From CAVQCT01 sp964371785 (GTDB lineage Bacteria > Zixibacteria > MSB-5A5 > GN15 > FEB-12): a stretch of 64,000 nucleotides of DNA. Both the position numbers and the translations under genes were made by a program. The stretch spans positions 402,915-466,914 of the forward strand of contig CAYJOL010000003.1 of NCBI GenBank assembly GCA_964371785.1. Direction: 5' to 3'. The notes under the pieces are model-generated. The model made no database searches. It was not told the origin of the DNA and worked only from the letters and a program-made list of their open reading frames with translations. Positions 9,368 through 18,654 of this stretch are shown piece by piece; the first letter of the stretch is position 1; the number at the start of each line of letters is the position of its first letter.

Positions 9368-9850
9368 ATGAATATCCAATGGCAATTACTTCTGACGCAT
9401 GCAGTCGGCTTTCTGATTACGCTCTGGATCCTCAAGAAGTTCGCCTGGCGGCCGCTTTTGAATATGATGGATGAGCGCCGTCAAAAAATCATAGGTGAAT
9501 TCAAGAAGATCGACGACGATCGGGCCGATGTCCAGCAGCTGGCAGCGCAATACGAGTCGAAGCTCAAGGAGATCGACAACGAGCGCCGGGCGAAACTGGT
9601 GGAAGCTGTCCATGAAGGCAAAGCGGTAGCAGAGGAAATCAAGACCGCGGCACATACCGAAGCCAGGCAGATTACCGAGCGCGCCAAAGGTGAGATTCAG
9701 CAGGATATCGCCAAGGCCCGGGTGCAGTTGAAGAACGATATGATTTCACTGACCGTGGCCGCGGCGGAGCGGATCATTAAAGAGAAACTCGATGATGACA
9801 AGCATCGCAAACTCATCAGCGAGTACATTGACAACCTCGAGAAGGTCTGA
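9368..9850 (+). CDS. atpF: ATP synthase F0 subunit b
   Basis: Peripheral stalk subunit of 160 residues: one N-terminal membrane helix (about 3-22), then a long charged, alanine-rich coiled coil (about 30-150) with regular Glu/Lys/Arg/Gln heptads. The conserved FAWRPLLNMMDERR follows the membrane helix. It lies between atpE and atpH, with a six-base gap to atpH. Confidence 0.95.
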   Translation: MNIQWQLLLTHAVGFLITLWILKKFAWRPLLNMMDERRQKIIGEFKKIDDDRADVQQLAAQYESKLKEIDNERRAKLVEAVHEGKAVAEEIKTAAHTEARQITERAKGEIQQDIAKARVQLKNDMISLTVAAAERIIKEKLDDDKHRKLISEYIDNLEKV

Positions 9851-9856
9851 TAGCCG

Positions 9857-10405
9857 ATGTTAGCCCAGCAAGTCGCAAAGAAATACGCCGGAGCGCTGTT
9901 TATCGCCGCCAGAGAGAAAGGCATCCTGGATGCCGCGGCGGATCAGTTGGGAAGTCTCGGAGAACTGATCTCCAAGGACAACACCCTGCTCAGTTTTTTG
10001 AGCGCCCCTCAGGTGCTTGATGAAAACAAACATTCGGTGATACGCGACGTGTTCGGCCCCCGCATGAATCGCCTGTTTGTCGAGTTTCTGCTGGTGCTGG
10101 TCCGCAAGGGCCGGGTGAACTTCCTGCCCGAGGTGATCGACGAGTTCACGCGCATGTTCGAGGCTGAAATGGGACTCGGCCGCATAACCGTTATTACGGC
10201 CGTGCCGCTGAATGAAAAAGAGCGCGCCGAACTGGTCAAGAAAATGGCCGTGAAGACCGGGCTGAAAATTATTCTCGAGGAGAAAATTGACCCCTTGATT
10301 CTCGGCGGCATGATCCTGATTCTGCATAATGAAATCATCGATGGGTCCGTGAGGCGTGGTCTGGTTCTTGTCGAAAACCAGTTGACTAAAGTGCGGGTGG
10401 CTTGA
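9857..10405 (+). CDS. atpH: ATP synthase F1 subunit delta
   Basis: OSCP/delta subunit of 182 residues that links the b stalk to the top of F1. The N-terminal helical domain begins QQVAKKYAGALFIAA, and the C-terminal family signature is KIDPLILGGMILILHNEIIDGSVRRGL with a typical LVENQL end. Gene order F-H-A is the bacterial standard. Confidence 0.95.
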   Translation: MLAQQVAKKYAGALFIAAREKGILDAAADQLGSLGELISKDNTLLSFLSAPQVLDENKHSVIRDVFGPRMNRLFVEFLLVLVRKGRVNFLPEVIDEFTRMFEAEMGLGRITVITAVPLNEKERAELVKKMAVKTGLKIILEEKIDPLILGGMILILHNEIIDGSVRRGLVLVENQLTKVRVA

Positions 10406-10469
10406 CGGCGCATCCGGATGACAGAAATAGCGAGTTTGAAAATCAAGCGTTGCTTGTAGGAGTAAGATA

Positions 10470-11990
10470 ATGGGTCTCAATCCTGAAGAAGTATCATCGA
10501 TTCTGAGACAAGAAATAGAAAAATACGAAACCAAACTGGAGATGGAATCGGTCGGTACCATCCTCCAGATTGGTGACGGTATCGCGCGCATCTGGGGTCT
10601 CGAAGACGTCCAGATGGGGGAGCTGATCGAGTTCCCCGGTGATATTTTCGGCATGGTGTTGAACCTCGAAGAAGATAATGTCGGCGCGGCAATCTTTGGA
10701 TCGGATACGAAAATCAGTGAAGGCGATACGGTCCGCCGAACCGGACGCGTGGCCTCGGTGCCGGTGGGCGATGCCCTCATAGGGAGGGTGGTGAATCCGC
10801 TCGGTCAGCCACTCGACGGCAAAGGGCCGATTGTCACGAATAAGACGCGGGTGCTTGAAGGTCATGCCCCCAGCGTGATTGAACGGCAACCGGTGAAGGA
10901 GCCGCTGCAGACGGGTCTGAAGGCTATTGATTCGATGATTCCGATAGGTCGCGGTCAGCGCGAACTTATCATCGGTGACCGCCAGACCGGAAAAACAGCC
11001 CTGGCCATCGACACGATCATCAACCAGAAGAGCACGGACGTCATTTGTATCTATGTCGCGATCGGGCAGAAAGCTTCGACTGTTGCGCAGGTAGTGGAAA
11101 TTCTCCGCAAGCATGGTGCAATGGACTACACCATCGTGGTGACTGCTTCCGCCACCGACCCGGCTCCGCTGCAGTATATCGCTCCTTATGCCGGATGCGC
11201 GATGGGCGAAGAATTCATGTACAACGGCAAGCACGTGTTATGCATTTATGATGACCTTTCCAAACAGGCCACGGCCTATCGTCAACTGTCGCTGTTGCTT
11301 CGCCGTCCGCCGGGCCGCGAAGCTTATCCGGGAGACATCTTCTATACTCACTCCCGTCTGTTGGAGCGGGCCGCCAAACTGGCCGACCCGTTGGGCGGCG
11401 GTTCACTGACAGCCCTTCCGATTATTGAAACGCAAGCCGGCGACGTCTCCGCGTACATACCAACCAACGTCATTTCGATAACCGACGGTCAAATCTTTCT
11501 CGAAGGCGAACTGTTTTTCGCCGGCGTACGTCCGGCCATTAACGTCGGTATTTCAGTCTCACGCGTGGGCGGTAACGCTCAGACCAAAATGATGAAACAG
11601 GTAGCAGGCTCCCTCAAGCTGGACCTGGCTCAGTATCGCGAACTGGCCGCCTTCACACAGTTCGGATCGGACCTCGATGAAGGAACCCGCAAGCAGTTGA
11701 ACCGCGGCGCAAAGATGGTTGAGTTGCTCAAGCAGGGACAATATGTCCCGATGAAAGTCAGCCGCCAGGTCATGATTATCTGGGTGGCGACACGCGGGTA
11801 TCTCGACGACATCGTCACCGATTCCATTGCTCAGTTCGAAGCGGAATTCCTGGCCTTTTGTGATAAGAACTATCCGGATATCGAACATTCGCTCGAAAAG
11901 GACAAAAAGATTTCGGATGAAGCCGAGGCGAAATTGAAGGCCGCGACCGATGAATTCAAGAAGCAGTTCTCGGCTGCTCCGACCAAGTAG
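10470..11990 (+). CDS. atpA: ATP synthase F1 subunit alpha
   Basis: Non-catalytic nucleotide-binding subunit of F1, 506 residues, full length. The P-loop GDRQTGKT lies near residue 170. The conserved ISVSRVGGNAQ segment and the arginine finger in that region (SVSR) are present. The N-terminus begins LNPEEVSSILRQEIEKYE, the usual helix contacting delta. AGGAG occurs 10-6 bases before the ATG. It is separated from atpG by nine bases. Confidence 0.97.
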   Translation: MGLNPEEVSSILRQEIEKYETKLEMESVGTILQIGDGIARIWGLEDVQMGELIEFPGDIFGMVLNLEEDNVGAAIFGSDTKISEGDTVRRTGRVASVPVGDALIGRVVNPLGQPLDGKGPIVTNKTRVLEGHAPSVIERQPVKEPLQTGLKAIDSMIPIGRGQRELIIGDRQTGKTALAIDTIINQKSTDVICIYVAIGQKASTVAQVVEILRKHGAMDYTIVVTASATDPAPLQYIAPYAGCAMGEEFMYNGKHVLCIYDDLSKQATAYRQLSLLLRRPPGREAYPGDIFYTHSRLLERAAKLADPLGGGSLTALPIIETQAGDVSAYIPTNVISITDGQIFLEGELFFAGVRPAINVGISVSRVGGNAQTKMMKQVAGSLKLDLAQYRELAAFTQFGSDLDEGTRKQLNRGAKMVELLKQGQYVPMKVSRQVMIIWVATRGYLDDIVTDSIAQFEAEFLAFCDKNYPDIEHSLEKDKKISDEAEAKLKAATDEFKKQFSAAPTK

Positions 11991-11999
11991 ACAGGATCT

Positions 12000-12866
12000 A
12001 TGGCGACACTCAGAACAGTCAAGAACAGGATACGCTCGGTAGTTAATACCAAGCGCATTACCAAGGCCATGGAGATGGTTTCGGCGGCCAAACTTCGGCG
12101 TGCCCAGCAGAAGGTGGAGCAGGCCCGTCCGTACGGCGAGATACTGGACAAGATGCTCAGCCACCTGGCGGCAGCGTCATCGGGCGACTTGAGCCATCCG
12201 TACTTCCAGGAACGCGAGGTCCGTAAGAGAACGCTGATAGTGGTTACCTCGGATCGCGGCCTGTGTGGCTCGTTCAACGCCAATATCAATCGTAAGGCGA
12301 TACAGCAGCTCGATGACAAAAAAGACGCCGGTTGGGAAATCGTTACCATCGGCAAAAAGGGTAATGACTTCTTTAAACGGCGCAACTGGCCGATAGCGCG
12401 ATTCTATGGTGACTGGAGCGGAGTCATTGATTACGACAAGGCCCGCGATATCGTCCACTTTTTGACGGATCGATTCCTTCGGGGTGAAACCGATGAGATC
12501 TATTTACTGTATACACGATTCCTTTCGACCGTGAAATATCAGATCGTAAATGAAAGATATTTGCCGATTCCGCGGCCGAAAACCGAGGAGAATCACGGCA
12601 CCAACACCGATTACATTTTCGAGCCGTCGCCGGAAGCGATTTATAACGCGCTGCTGCCCAATTATGCCGTTTCCAAGATGATCAACGCGCTGGCGGAGTC
12701 ATTCGCATCCGAGCATGGCAGCCGTATGATCGCAATGGGCAACGCCACGACCAATGCCGAGGAAATGGTTGACCGGCTGACGCTCGATTACAACAAAGCC
12801 CGCCAGGGGCAGATCACCAAAGAGCTGCTCGAGATCGTTTCGGGTGCTGAAGCGCTCAGGGGATGA
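12000..12866 (+). CDS. atpG: ATP synthase F1 subunit gamma
   Basis: Central rotating shaft, 288 residues. The N-terminal helix carries RIRSVVNTKRITKAMEMVSAAKLRRAQ. The C-terminal helix carries ALAESFASEHGSRMIAM and NKARQGQITKELLEIVSGAEAL, the family signature. The Rossmann-like middle domain includes TSDRGLCGSFNANI. Normal length and position. Confidence 0.97.
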   Translation: MATLRTVKNRIRSVVNTKRITKAMEMVSAAKLRRAQQKVEQARPYGEILDKMLSHLAAASSGDLSHPYFQEREVRKRTLIVVTSDRGLCGSFNANINRKAIQQLDDKKDAGWEIVTIGKKGNDFFKRRNWPIARFYGDWSGVIDYDKARDIVHFLTDRFLRGETDEIYLLYTRFLSTVKYQIVNERYLPIPRPKTEENHGTNTDYIFEPSPEAIYNALLPNYAVSKMINALAESFASEHGSRMIAMGNATTNAEEMVDRLTLDYNKARQGQITKELLEIVSGAEALRG

Positions 12867-12910
12867 CCGGATACGAAGAAGAATAATGTACATATATTGG
12901 AGTAAGCTAC

Positions 12911-14317
12911 ATGGCTGAAAATATTGGAAAAGTGGTACAGGTAATCGGCCCGACTGTGGACTGCGAGTTCAAATCCGATTCTCTGCCGCATATCCTTAAC
13001 GCGATCAAAATAGTCGACGAGAAGCGCGGTATCGATCTGACCGTCGAAGTGTCCATGCACATTGGTGACAATGTCGTCCGGTGCGTGGCCCTGGCTTCGA
13101 CCGATGGACTTGTCCGCGGCATGAAGGCGGTCGATACCGGAACCACCATCACCGTGCCCGTCGGCAAGTACTCGCTCGGACGAATCTTCAACCTTCTTGG
13201 CGAGGCAATCGACAAGAAAGGACCGATCCCGACCAACGTAAAAAGACTGCCGATTCACCACGCGGCCCCGACATTCGACGAACAATCAACCGAGACCGAA
13301 ATGTTCGAAACCGGCATCAAGGTTATCGACCTGCTTGAACCGTACTCGAAGGGCGGTAAAGTCGGGTTGTTCGGCGGCGCCGGTGTAGGCAAGACCGTTA
13401 TCATCCAGGAATTGATTCACAATATCGCCACCGAACATGGCGGATATTCCGTTTTCTGCGGCGTCGGCGAACGTACCCGCGAGGGAAACGACCTCTATCT
13501 GGAAATGACCGAGTCCGGCGTTATAGAAAAGACGGCCATGGTGTTCGGGCAGATGAATGAGCCGCCGGGTGCGCGTCTGCGGGTGGCGCTTTCCGGATTG
13601 ACCATGGCGGAATACTTCCGCGATGAGGAACATCAGGACGTTTTGCTGTTCATCGATAACATCTTCCGTTTCGTGCAGGCGGGTTCCGAAGTGTCCGCGC
13701 TGCTTGGCCGTATGCCCTCGGCGGTAGGTTACCAGCCGACGCTCGGCACGGAAATGGGCGCTCTTCAGGAACGCATCACATCGACGAAAGCCGGTTCGAT
13801 CACTTCGGTACAGGCTATTTATGTACCGGCCGACGACCTGACCGATCCGGCGCCGGCCACCACCTTCTCGCACCTCGATGCTACCACGGTGCTTTCGCGA
13901 CAGATTGCCTCGCTTGGTCTGTACCCCGCGGTCGACCCGCTGGATTCCACGTCGCGAATCCTGGACCCCAATATTGTCGGCGAGAGACATTATAAGGTGG
14001 CTCGGTCCGTGCAGAAGATCCTACAGCGCTACAAAGATCTGCAAGATATCATCGCTATTTTGGGTATGGATGAGTTGTCGGAAGATGATAAGATCACCGT
14101 ACTGCGGGCTCGTAAGATCCAGCGCTTCCTGTCCCAGCCTATGTTCGTGGCCGAGCAGTTCACCGGCAAAGCGGGCAAGTATGTGAAGATCGAGGATACC
14201 ATCACCGGATTCGAAGAATTGATCGGCGGTAAGCTCGATCATATTCCCGAGCAGTTCTTCTTTATGGTCGGTGGAATCGACGAGGTTGTCGAAAACTTTG
14301 AAAAGTCGAAGAAATAG
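12911..14317 (+). CDS. atpD: ATP synthase F1 subunit beta
   Basis: Catalytic subunit of F1, 468 residues. Walker A GGAGVGKT is near residue 155. The catalytic glutamate lies in GVGERTREGND, Walker B in DVLLFIDNIFRF, and the DELSEDD loop (DELSEEK-like lever) near 390. The sequence is complete and typical; TTGGAGTAAGCTAC gives the ribosome site. Confidence 0.98.
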   Translation: MAENIGKVVQVIGPTVDCEFKSDSLPHILNAIKIVDEKRGIDLTVEVSMHIGDNVVRCVALASTDGLVRGMKAVDTGTTITVPVGKYSLGRIFNLLGEAIDKKGPIPTNVKRLPIHHAAPTFDEQSTETEMFETGIKVIDLLEPYSKGGKVGLFGGAGVGKTVIIQELIHNIATEHGGYSVFCGVGERTREGNDLYLEMTESGVIEKTAMVFGQMNEPPGARLRVALSGLTMAEYFRDEEHQDVLLFIDNIFRFVQAGSEVSALLGRMPSAVGYQPTLGTEMGALQERITSTKAGSITSVQAIYVPADDLTDPAPATTFSHLDATTVLSRQIASLGLYPAVDPLDSTSRILDPNIVGERHYKVARSVQKILQRYKDLQDIIAILGMDELSEDDKITVLRARKIQRFLSQPMFVAEQFTGKAGKYVKIEDTITGFEELIGGKLDHIPEQFFFMVGGIDEVVENFEKSKK

Positions 14318-14328
14318 CGCTGGTGCCT

Positions 14329-14745
14329 ATGTTTCATCTCTGGATTGTGACACCTGAACGGGTATTTTTCGACGCGGAAGTGCAATCGCTGATCGTGCCC
14401 GGCACCGAGGGGTATCTGGGCGTTTTGACCAACCACGCCCCGCTGATTACAACGGTAAAGCCGGGTAAGGTCGAGTACCGCGATGCGGAAAATAAGACCT
14501 TTGTGATAGCTACAACCGGTGGTTTTTTTGAGGTTTCCAACAACCAGGCCAGGCTGTTGGTCGACGCGGCCGAATTCGCTCACGAGATCGATCTTGACCG
14601 CGCACGTGCGGCTTACGAAAAAGCCCGCCAGCGGATGAAAGAGATGATGAACGGCAAAGAGTCCGCGACGCTTGATCTGCACCTGGAGCAGGCCGCTATG
14701 GAGCGGGCGGAAAATCGCATCCGAGTTTACAAGGAGACCCATTAG
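14329..14745 (+). CDS. atpC: ATP synthase F1 subunit epsilon
   Basis: Rotor subunit at the foot of gamma, which can inhibit ATP hydrolysis. About 139 residues: an N-terminal beta-sandwich starting FHLWIVTPERVFFDAEV with GTEGYLGVLTNHAPL, then a C-terminal two-helix domain rich in Arg, Ala and Glu. I chose the ATG at 14329, although a GTG six bases earlier (14323) is equally possible. It closes the ATP synthase operon. Confidence 0.94.
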   Translation: MFHLWIVTPERVFFDAEVQSLIVPGTEGYLGVLTNHAPLITTVKPGKVEYRDAENKTFVIATTGGFFEVSNNQARLLVDAAEFAHEIDLDRARAAYEKARQRMKEMMNGKESATLDLHLEQAAMERAENRIRVYKETH

Positions 14746-14895
14746 CAAGGTCCTCCGGTTACGTTCAGGCCGCGAAAATAAGCTGTCGGTGGAGCAAAAA
14801 GCCGGTTCGGAGCAACCCCACGCGGGAATCTCGTCAGGGTCACACCATATCTTGTAACTGTTTATCCGTCATAGGCTTTGGCGTCTCTTTTGTGC

Positions 14896-14924
14896 TTGAC
14901 TTTTGGGCGGTATTGCTTTAGACT
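14896..14924 (+). promoter_or_regulatory. Promoter for yceD-rpmF-fab operon
   Basis: TTGACT (14896-14901) and TAGACT (14919-14924) with a 17-base spacer. The ATG of yceD follows eight bases after the -10 hexamer, so the transcript would be leaderless or nearly so. No Shine-Dalgarno precedes that ATG at a usable distance. Confidence 0.75.
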
Positions 14925-14932
14925 ATCAGGTT

Positions 14933-15451
14933 ATGATACTTGACCTAAGGGAATTCGAAACCTTCCCCGCGCATACGGTGTTGAAGTCGACATCGGAGGG
15001 TCTTCGGCTTGAATACGAAAGTTTGGTCGGTGCCAAAGAGATTGAGTGCCGGCTGGACATTCAAAAAGCGGGCGAGGAATTTTACTGCCAGGGTGTTGTG
15101 TCAGCTCAAGCGATTGTGACTTGTGCGCGATGCCTGGTGGATTTTGACGCCCGACTGAGTAATACGGCGGGTTTCATCGTATGTACTCAGGAAGCCTATG
15201 AAAGCAAGAAAGATGCGATAGATGACGAGGATTACGTCCTCCTGCGGGGAAGTGATCTTCGCGCCGACATCAGCGATATAGTCCGTCAGACGATCATTCT
15301 TGCCCTGTCAATGAAGCCGCTGTGCTCGGAGACATGCAAGGGTCTGTGCCCGCATTGCGGGACGAATCTGAACGAGCGGACCTGCGGATGTAAAGTTGAA
15401 CATGTTGACGCGCGCTGGGAAAGCCTCAAACGCTTGTCCGGCCGCGGTTAG
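14933..15451 (+). CDS. yceD: YceD/DUF177-family protein
   Basis: Member of DUF177, found next to rpmF in most bacteria and linked to 23S rRNA accumulation. It has 172 residues from the ATG at 14933; the open frame extends upstream to a TTG at 14903, but that would place the promoter inside the gene. The family zinc-like cysteines appear in VTCARCLVDFDARL (about 65-75) and in CSETCKGLCPHCG with the later CGC near the C-terminus. The ending DARWESLKRL is typical. It is followed after 18 bases by rpmF. Confidence 0.88.
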   Translation: MILDLREFETFPAHTVLKSTSEGLRLEYESLVGAKEIECRLDIQKAGEEFYCQGVVSAQAIVTCARCLVDFDARLSNTAGFIVCTQEAYESKKDAIDDEDYVLLRGSDLRADISDIVRQTIILALSMKPLCSETCKGLCPHCGTNLNERTCGCKVEHVDARWESLKRLSGRG

Positions 15452-15469
15452 CCAAAAAGGAAACAGTCG

Positions 15470-15652
15470 ATGCCACTTCCCAAGAGAAGACATTCCCGCA
15501 CCCGCGGGCGCAAGCGCCGCACCGGATGGAAGCTTGAAGCCCCGAATGTTGTGGATTGCCCTCACTGCCACCAGACGCGGTTATCCCATCATATCTGCCC
15601 TCACTGCGGTTTTTACAATGGCCGTCAGGTTTTGAGCGTAAAAGAAGCATAG
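15470..15652 (+). CDS. rpmF: 50S ribosomal protein L32
   Basis: Ribosomal protein bL32, 60 residues. It begins MPLPKRRHSRTRGRKRR and carries the zinc ribbon CPHC...CPHC (residues 30-33 and 44-47), i.e. the zinc-binding form. Neighbours yceD upstream and plsX downstream are the classical arrangement. No other copy is visible in the window. Confidence 0.96.
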   Translation: MPLPKRRHSRTRGRKRRTGWKLEAPNVVDCPHCHQTRLSHHICPHCGFYNGRQVLSVKEA

Positions 15653-15697
15653 AGTCCGACAGACACTACTAGGATTGGATAAAAGCATATCGCTCAC

Positions 15698-16798
15698 ATG
15701 ACGACGGGCGCGAAACATACTGTAGTCCTCGACGTGATGGGTGCTGACAGCGGCGAACAGGAGATCATCCTTGGCGGTCTGGATGCCGCCAGACGGGTCG
15801 GTCCCCAACTCCATGTCACACTTGTCGGTCGCAAGGATACCGTTGAAGCGGTTCTGGCACAGCTGCAGGACGTTCCCCGGAATATCAGCGTTGTACATGC
15901 CCCCGATACCGTACCGATGCACGCGGCGGCGACCGATGGTATACGTATGCGCGAAAGCTCGGTGGCGGTCGGCGTTAGATTGGTGAAGGAAGGGCAGGCG
16001 GACGCATTTGTATCGCCCGGCAACACCGGCGCGGTTATGGCTACATCGCTGCTCACCCTGGGACGAATCGAAGGGGTCAGTCGGCCTGCGATCACGGCGT
16101 TCTTTCCGACCTCGACCGGTCGGCCTACGGTGGTTCTGGATGTTGGCGCCAATGCCGACTGCAAGCCGCATCATTTGTCTCAATTCGCGGTCATGGGATC
16201 GGTCTACGCCTCGGTCGTCTCCCGCAAGGAATATCCTCGCGTCGGGTTACTTTCGATTGGCGAAGAACGCAGCAAAGGGAACGAACTGATATTTAACGCT
16301 CTCGAGTTGCTCAAGCATTCAAAAATAAATTTCGTGGGCAATATCGAAGGCCGGGATATCCTTTCCGGGACGATCGATGTCGCGGTAACGGACGGATTCA
16401 CCGGCAATATCCTGTTAAAGTTCGCCGAGTCGATTAAGCCGATGCTGGTGAAATCGATGCAGCGCCAGATTCAGACGAATGTGTTTTCACGTGTTGGCGC
16501 CATGTTGCTGCTGCCTTTTCTCAAGAGGATGCGTAATACGTTCGATTATGCCGAGTCCGGAGGTGCCCCCCTGTTGGGTGTAAATGGAATTGTGATCATC
16601 TGTCATGGAGCGTCCAACGCCCGGGCGATTTCGAACGCGATCGCGGTCGCCTACGAGATGGCGACCAAGAAGATCAAGGAACGCATCCACGATGAGCTCA
16701 TAACAAATCATTTTGGACAGATCAATGGAGCAAAAAGTAAGAGCCAGGATAATCGGAACGGGGTCCTACACACCGCCTCAGCGGATGACCAACGCTGA
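15698..16798 (+). CDS. plsX: Phosphate acyltransferase PlsX
   Basis: Converts acyl-ACP to acyl-phosphate, the acyl donor for glycerol-3-phosphate acylation in phospholipid synthesis. It has 366 residues. The N-terminal VVLDVMGADSGEQ corresponds to the family's ALDAMGGD start, SPGNTGAVMA lies near residue 105, and YAESGGAPLLGVNG near 285. The C-terminus runs about 25 residues past the usual family end and overlaps fabH by 74 bases in another frame. No clear Shine-Dalgarno was seen. Confidence 0.93.
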   Translation: MTTGAKHTVVLDVMGADSGEQEIILGGLDAARRVGPQLHVTLVGRKDTVEAVLAQLQDVPRNISVVHAPDTVPMHAAATDGIRMRESSVAVGVRLVKEGQADAFVSPGNTGAVMATSLLTLGRIEGVSRPAITAFFPTSTGRPTVVLDVGANADCKPHHLSQFAVMGSVYASVVSRKEYPRVGLLSIGEERSKGNELIFNALELLKHSKINFVGNIEGRDILSGTIDVAVTDGFTGNILLKFAESIKPMLVKSMQRQIQTNVFSRVGAMLLLPFLKRMRNTFDYAESGGAPLLGVNGIVIICHGASNARAISNAIAVAYEMATKKIKERIHDELITNHFGQINGAKSKSQDNRNGVLHTASADDQR

Positions 16799-17711
16799 TT
16801 TCGAGAAGATAGTCGAGACATCGGACGAATGGATCGTCACCCGTACCGGAATTAAAGAACGCCGCATCGCCAATGGCATGGCCTGTTCCGACATGGCCGT
16901 TGAAGCCGCCAAACGGGCCCTGGAGATGGCTGGGTGCGGCAACGATGAAATCGGCATATTGATTGTCGGAACTGTTACGCCGGATTATAAACTGCCGTCC
17001 ACCGCCTGTATCATTCAGGAGAAGATGGGATTGCCCAATGCGGTAGCGCTGGACGTGAGCGCGGCCTGTACCGGGTTCATTACCGGTCTTTCACTGGCTG
17101 CCCCGCTTATTGAGAATGGGCAGTATAAACGAGCTCTGGTAATAGGCGTCGAAAAACTGTCCGCCTTTACAGATTACAAGGATAGGAATACGTGTGTGTT
17201 GTTTGGCGACGCCGCGGGTGCGGCGGTACTTGCCCCCGACCGCGAAGGATACGGATTGATTACAACGTACCTCCGTTCGGATGGATCCTATCGCAAACTC
17301 CTGTGGGCCGAGGTCGGCGGCACAGTAGAGCCGTATTCCCCCGATTTCGCGTATGACGGCCGGGACAAAATCTATATGAACGGCGCTGACGTATTCAAAG
17401 TCGCGGTGAAGGAGATGTGCAATGCGGCGCAGCATGTCATAGCCGACGCCGGCTTGGAGCCGTCGGATATATCACTTATTGTGCCGCACCAGGCGAATAT
17501 CCGAATTATAGAAGCCATCGCCAAGCGCCTGAAGCTCGGCATGGACCGGGTATTTGTCAATATTGAGAATTACGGCAACACATCAGCGGCGTCGGTACCA
17601 CTGGCGCTCGATGAAGCCAACCGGACCGGTCGGCTCAAACACGGAGATTATGTGTTGACAGTAGCCTTTGGCGGCGGCCTGATCTGGGGCGCCAATCTTC
17701 TGAGGTGGTAA
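16725..17711 (+). CDS. fabH: Beta-ketoacyl-ACP synthase III
   Basis: Initiates fatty acid synthesis by condensing acetyl-CoA with malonyl-ACP. The catalytic triad is visible: Cys in VSAACTGFI (about 112), His in IVPHQANIRI (about 243) and Asn in ENYGNTSAAS (about 273). The ATG at 16725 gives 328 residues; a TTG four codons earlier is less likely. The start is buried in the plsX tail, so coupled translation is probable. Confidence 0.95.
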   Translation: MEQKVRARIIGTGSYTPPQRMTNADFEKIVETSDEWIVTRTGIKERRIANGMACSDMAVEAAKRALEMAGCGNDEIGILIVGTVTPDYKLPSTACIIQEKMGLPNAVALDVSAACTGFITGLSLAAPLIENGQYKRALVIGVEKLSAFTDYKDRNTCVLFGDAAGAAVLAPDREGYGLITTYLRSDGSYRKLLWAEVGGTVEPYSPDFAYDGRDKIYMNGADVFKVAVKEMCNAAQHVIADAGLEPSDISLIVPHQANIRIIEAIAKRLKLGMDRVFVNIENYGNTSAASVPLALDEANRTGRLKHGDYVLTVAFGGGLIWGANLLRW

Positions 17712-17713
17712 GC

Positions 17714-18646
17714 ATGAGTAAGACTGTACTGGTATTCCCCGGTCAGGCCTCCCAGTATGTGGGAATGGGAAAAGAGATTTATGAGTCATCGGCAAAAGTA
17801 CGGGCGTACTATCACTTGGCCTCCGACGAAATCGGGGCCGATATTGCGCGGCTTTCATTCGAAGGTCCGGCCGAAGAACTGAAACGCACCCGCTTTACGC
17901 AACCGGCAATCCTGCTGCATTCGCTCTCAGTGCTGGTGGCGCTGGAAGACCGGCTCCCTTCGTTCGAGTACGCCTGCGGTCACTCGCTGGGCGAATACGC
18001 CGCGCTTGCGGTTACCGGCGCTATGTCGTTCGATGACGCCATCAGAGCGGTCGTCAAGCGGGCCGCCCTTATGGAAGAGGCGTGCCGGAAGAACCCCGGT
18101 ACGATGGCCGCGATCATGGGGCTTGATGCCGCCACCGTTGAAAATATCTGCAAACAAGCCAGCGTCGCCGGCGTGGTAATCCCGGCCAATTTCAACTCAG
18201 GTATTCAAATAGCCATCTCGGGTTCACTCGAAGGCGTGAAGAAGGCGGTCGCACTGGCGCAGGAAGCAAAGGCCAAACGGGCAATTCTGCTTGAGGTCGG
18301 CGGAGCATTTCATTCGACCCTCATGGAACCGGCAAGGGTGGGTCTGGAAGAATATCTCCGTGGGGTGAAGATTGCCGACCCAGCAGTGCCAATAGTCGCC
18401 AATGTCACCGCCAAGCCGGTCACGGACGGGAATGAGATCAAGAAACTGCTGGTTCAGCAGGTCACCGCACCGGTGAGGTGGGCTCAGACTATGAGGTTTC
18501 TCCTTGACAACGATGTCAGGACCGTTATAGAGATAGGGCCGGGTAAAGTGCTAACCGGTCTGGCCAAGCGCGATCTGCAGCCGGAGACGAGTCTCAATCT
18601 CGATACGCTGGCCGATATTGAAGCCTTTAAGCAAGTAACAGTTTAG
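17714..18646 (+). CDS. fabD: Malonyl-CoA:ACP transacylase
   Basis: Loads malonyl groups on acyl carrier protein. It has 310 residues: QAsQ-like FPGQASQYVGMG at the N-terminus, the catalytic serine in CGHSLGEYAA (about 91), the catalytic histidine in GGAFHSTLM (about 199), and an arginine near 116 for malonate binding in AVVKRAALMEE. The ATG at 17714 follows GAGGTGG; the open frame from GTG 17705 overlaps fabH. Confidence 0.95.
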   Translation: MSKTVLVFPGQASQYVGMGKEIYESSAKVRAYYHLASDEIGADIARLSFEGPAEELKRTRFTQPAILLHSLSVLVALEDRLPSFEYACGHSLGEYAALAVTGAMSFDDAIRAVVKRAALMEEACRKNPGTMAAIMGLDAATVENICKQASVAGVVIPANFNSGIQIAISGSLEGVKKAVALAQEAKAKRAILLEVGGAFHSTLMEPARVGLEEYLRGVKIADPAVPIVANVTAKPVTDGNEIKKLLVQQVTAPVRWAQTMRFLLDNDVRTVIEIGPGKVLTGLAKRDLQPETSLNLDTLADIEAFKQVTV

Positions 18647-18654
18647 GATTTGTC

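Noticed and set aside
9860..10780. 306-codon open frame on the minus strand over atpH and atpA
   Set aside because: It is a shadow of the two ATP synthase genes, whose products are fully conserved; its translation has no family features and no ribosome site.
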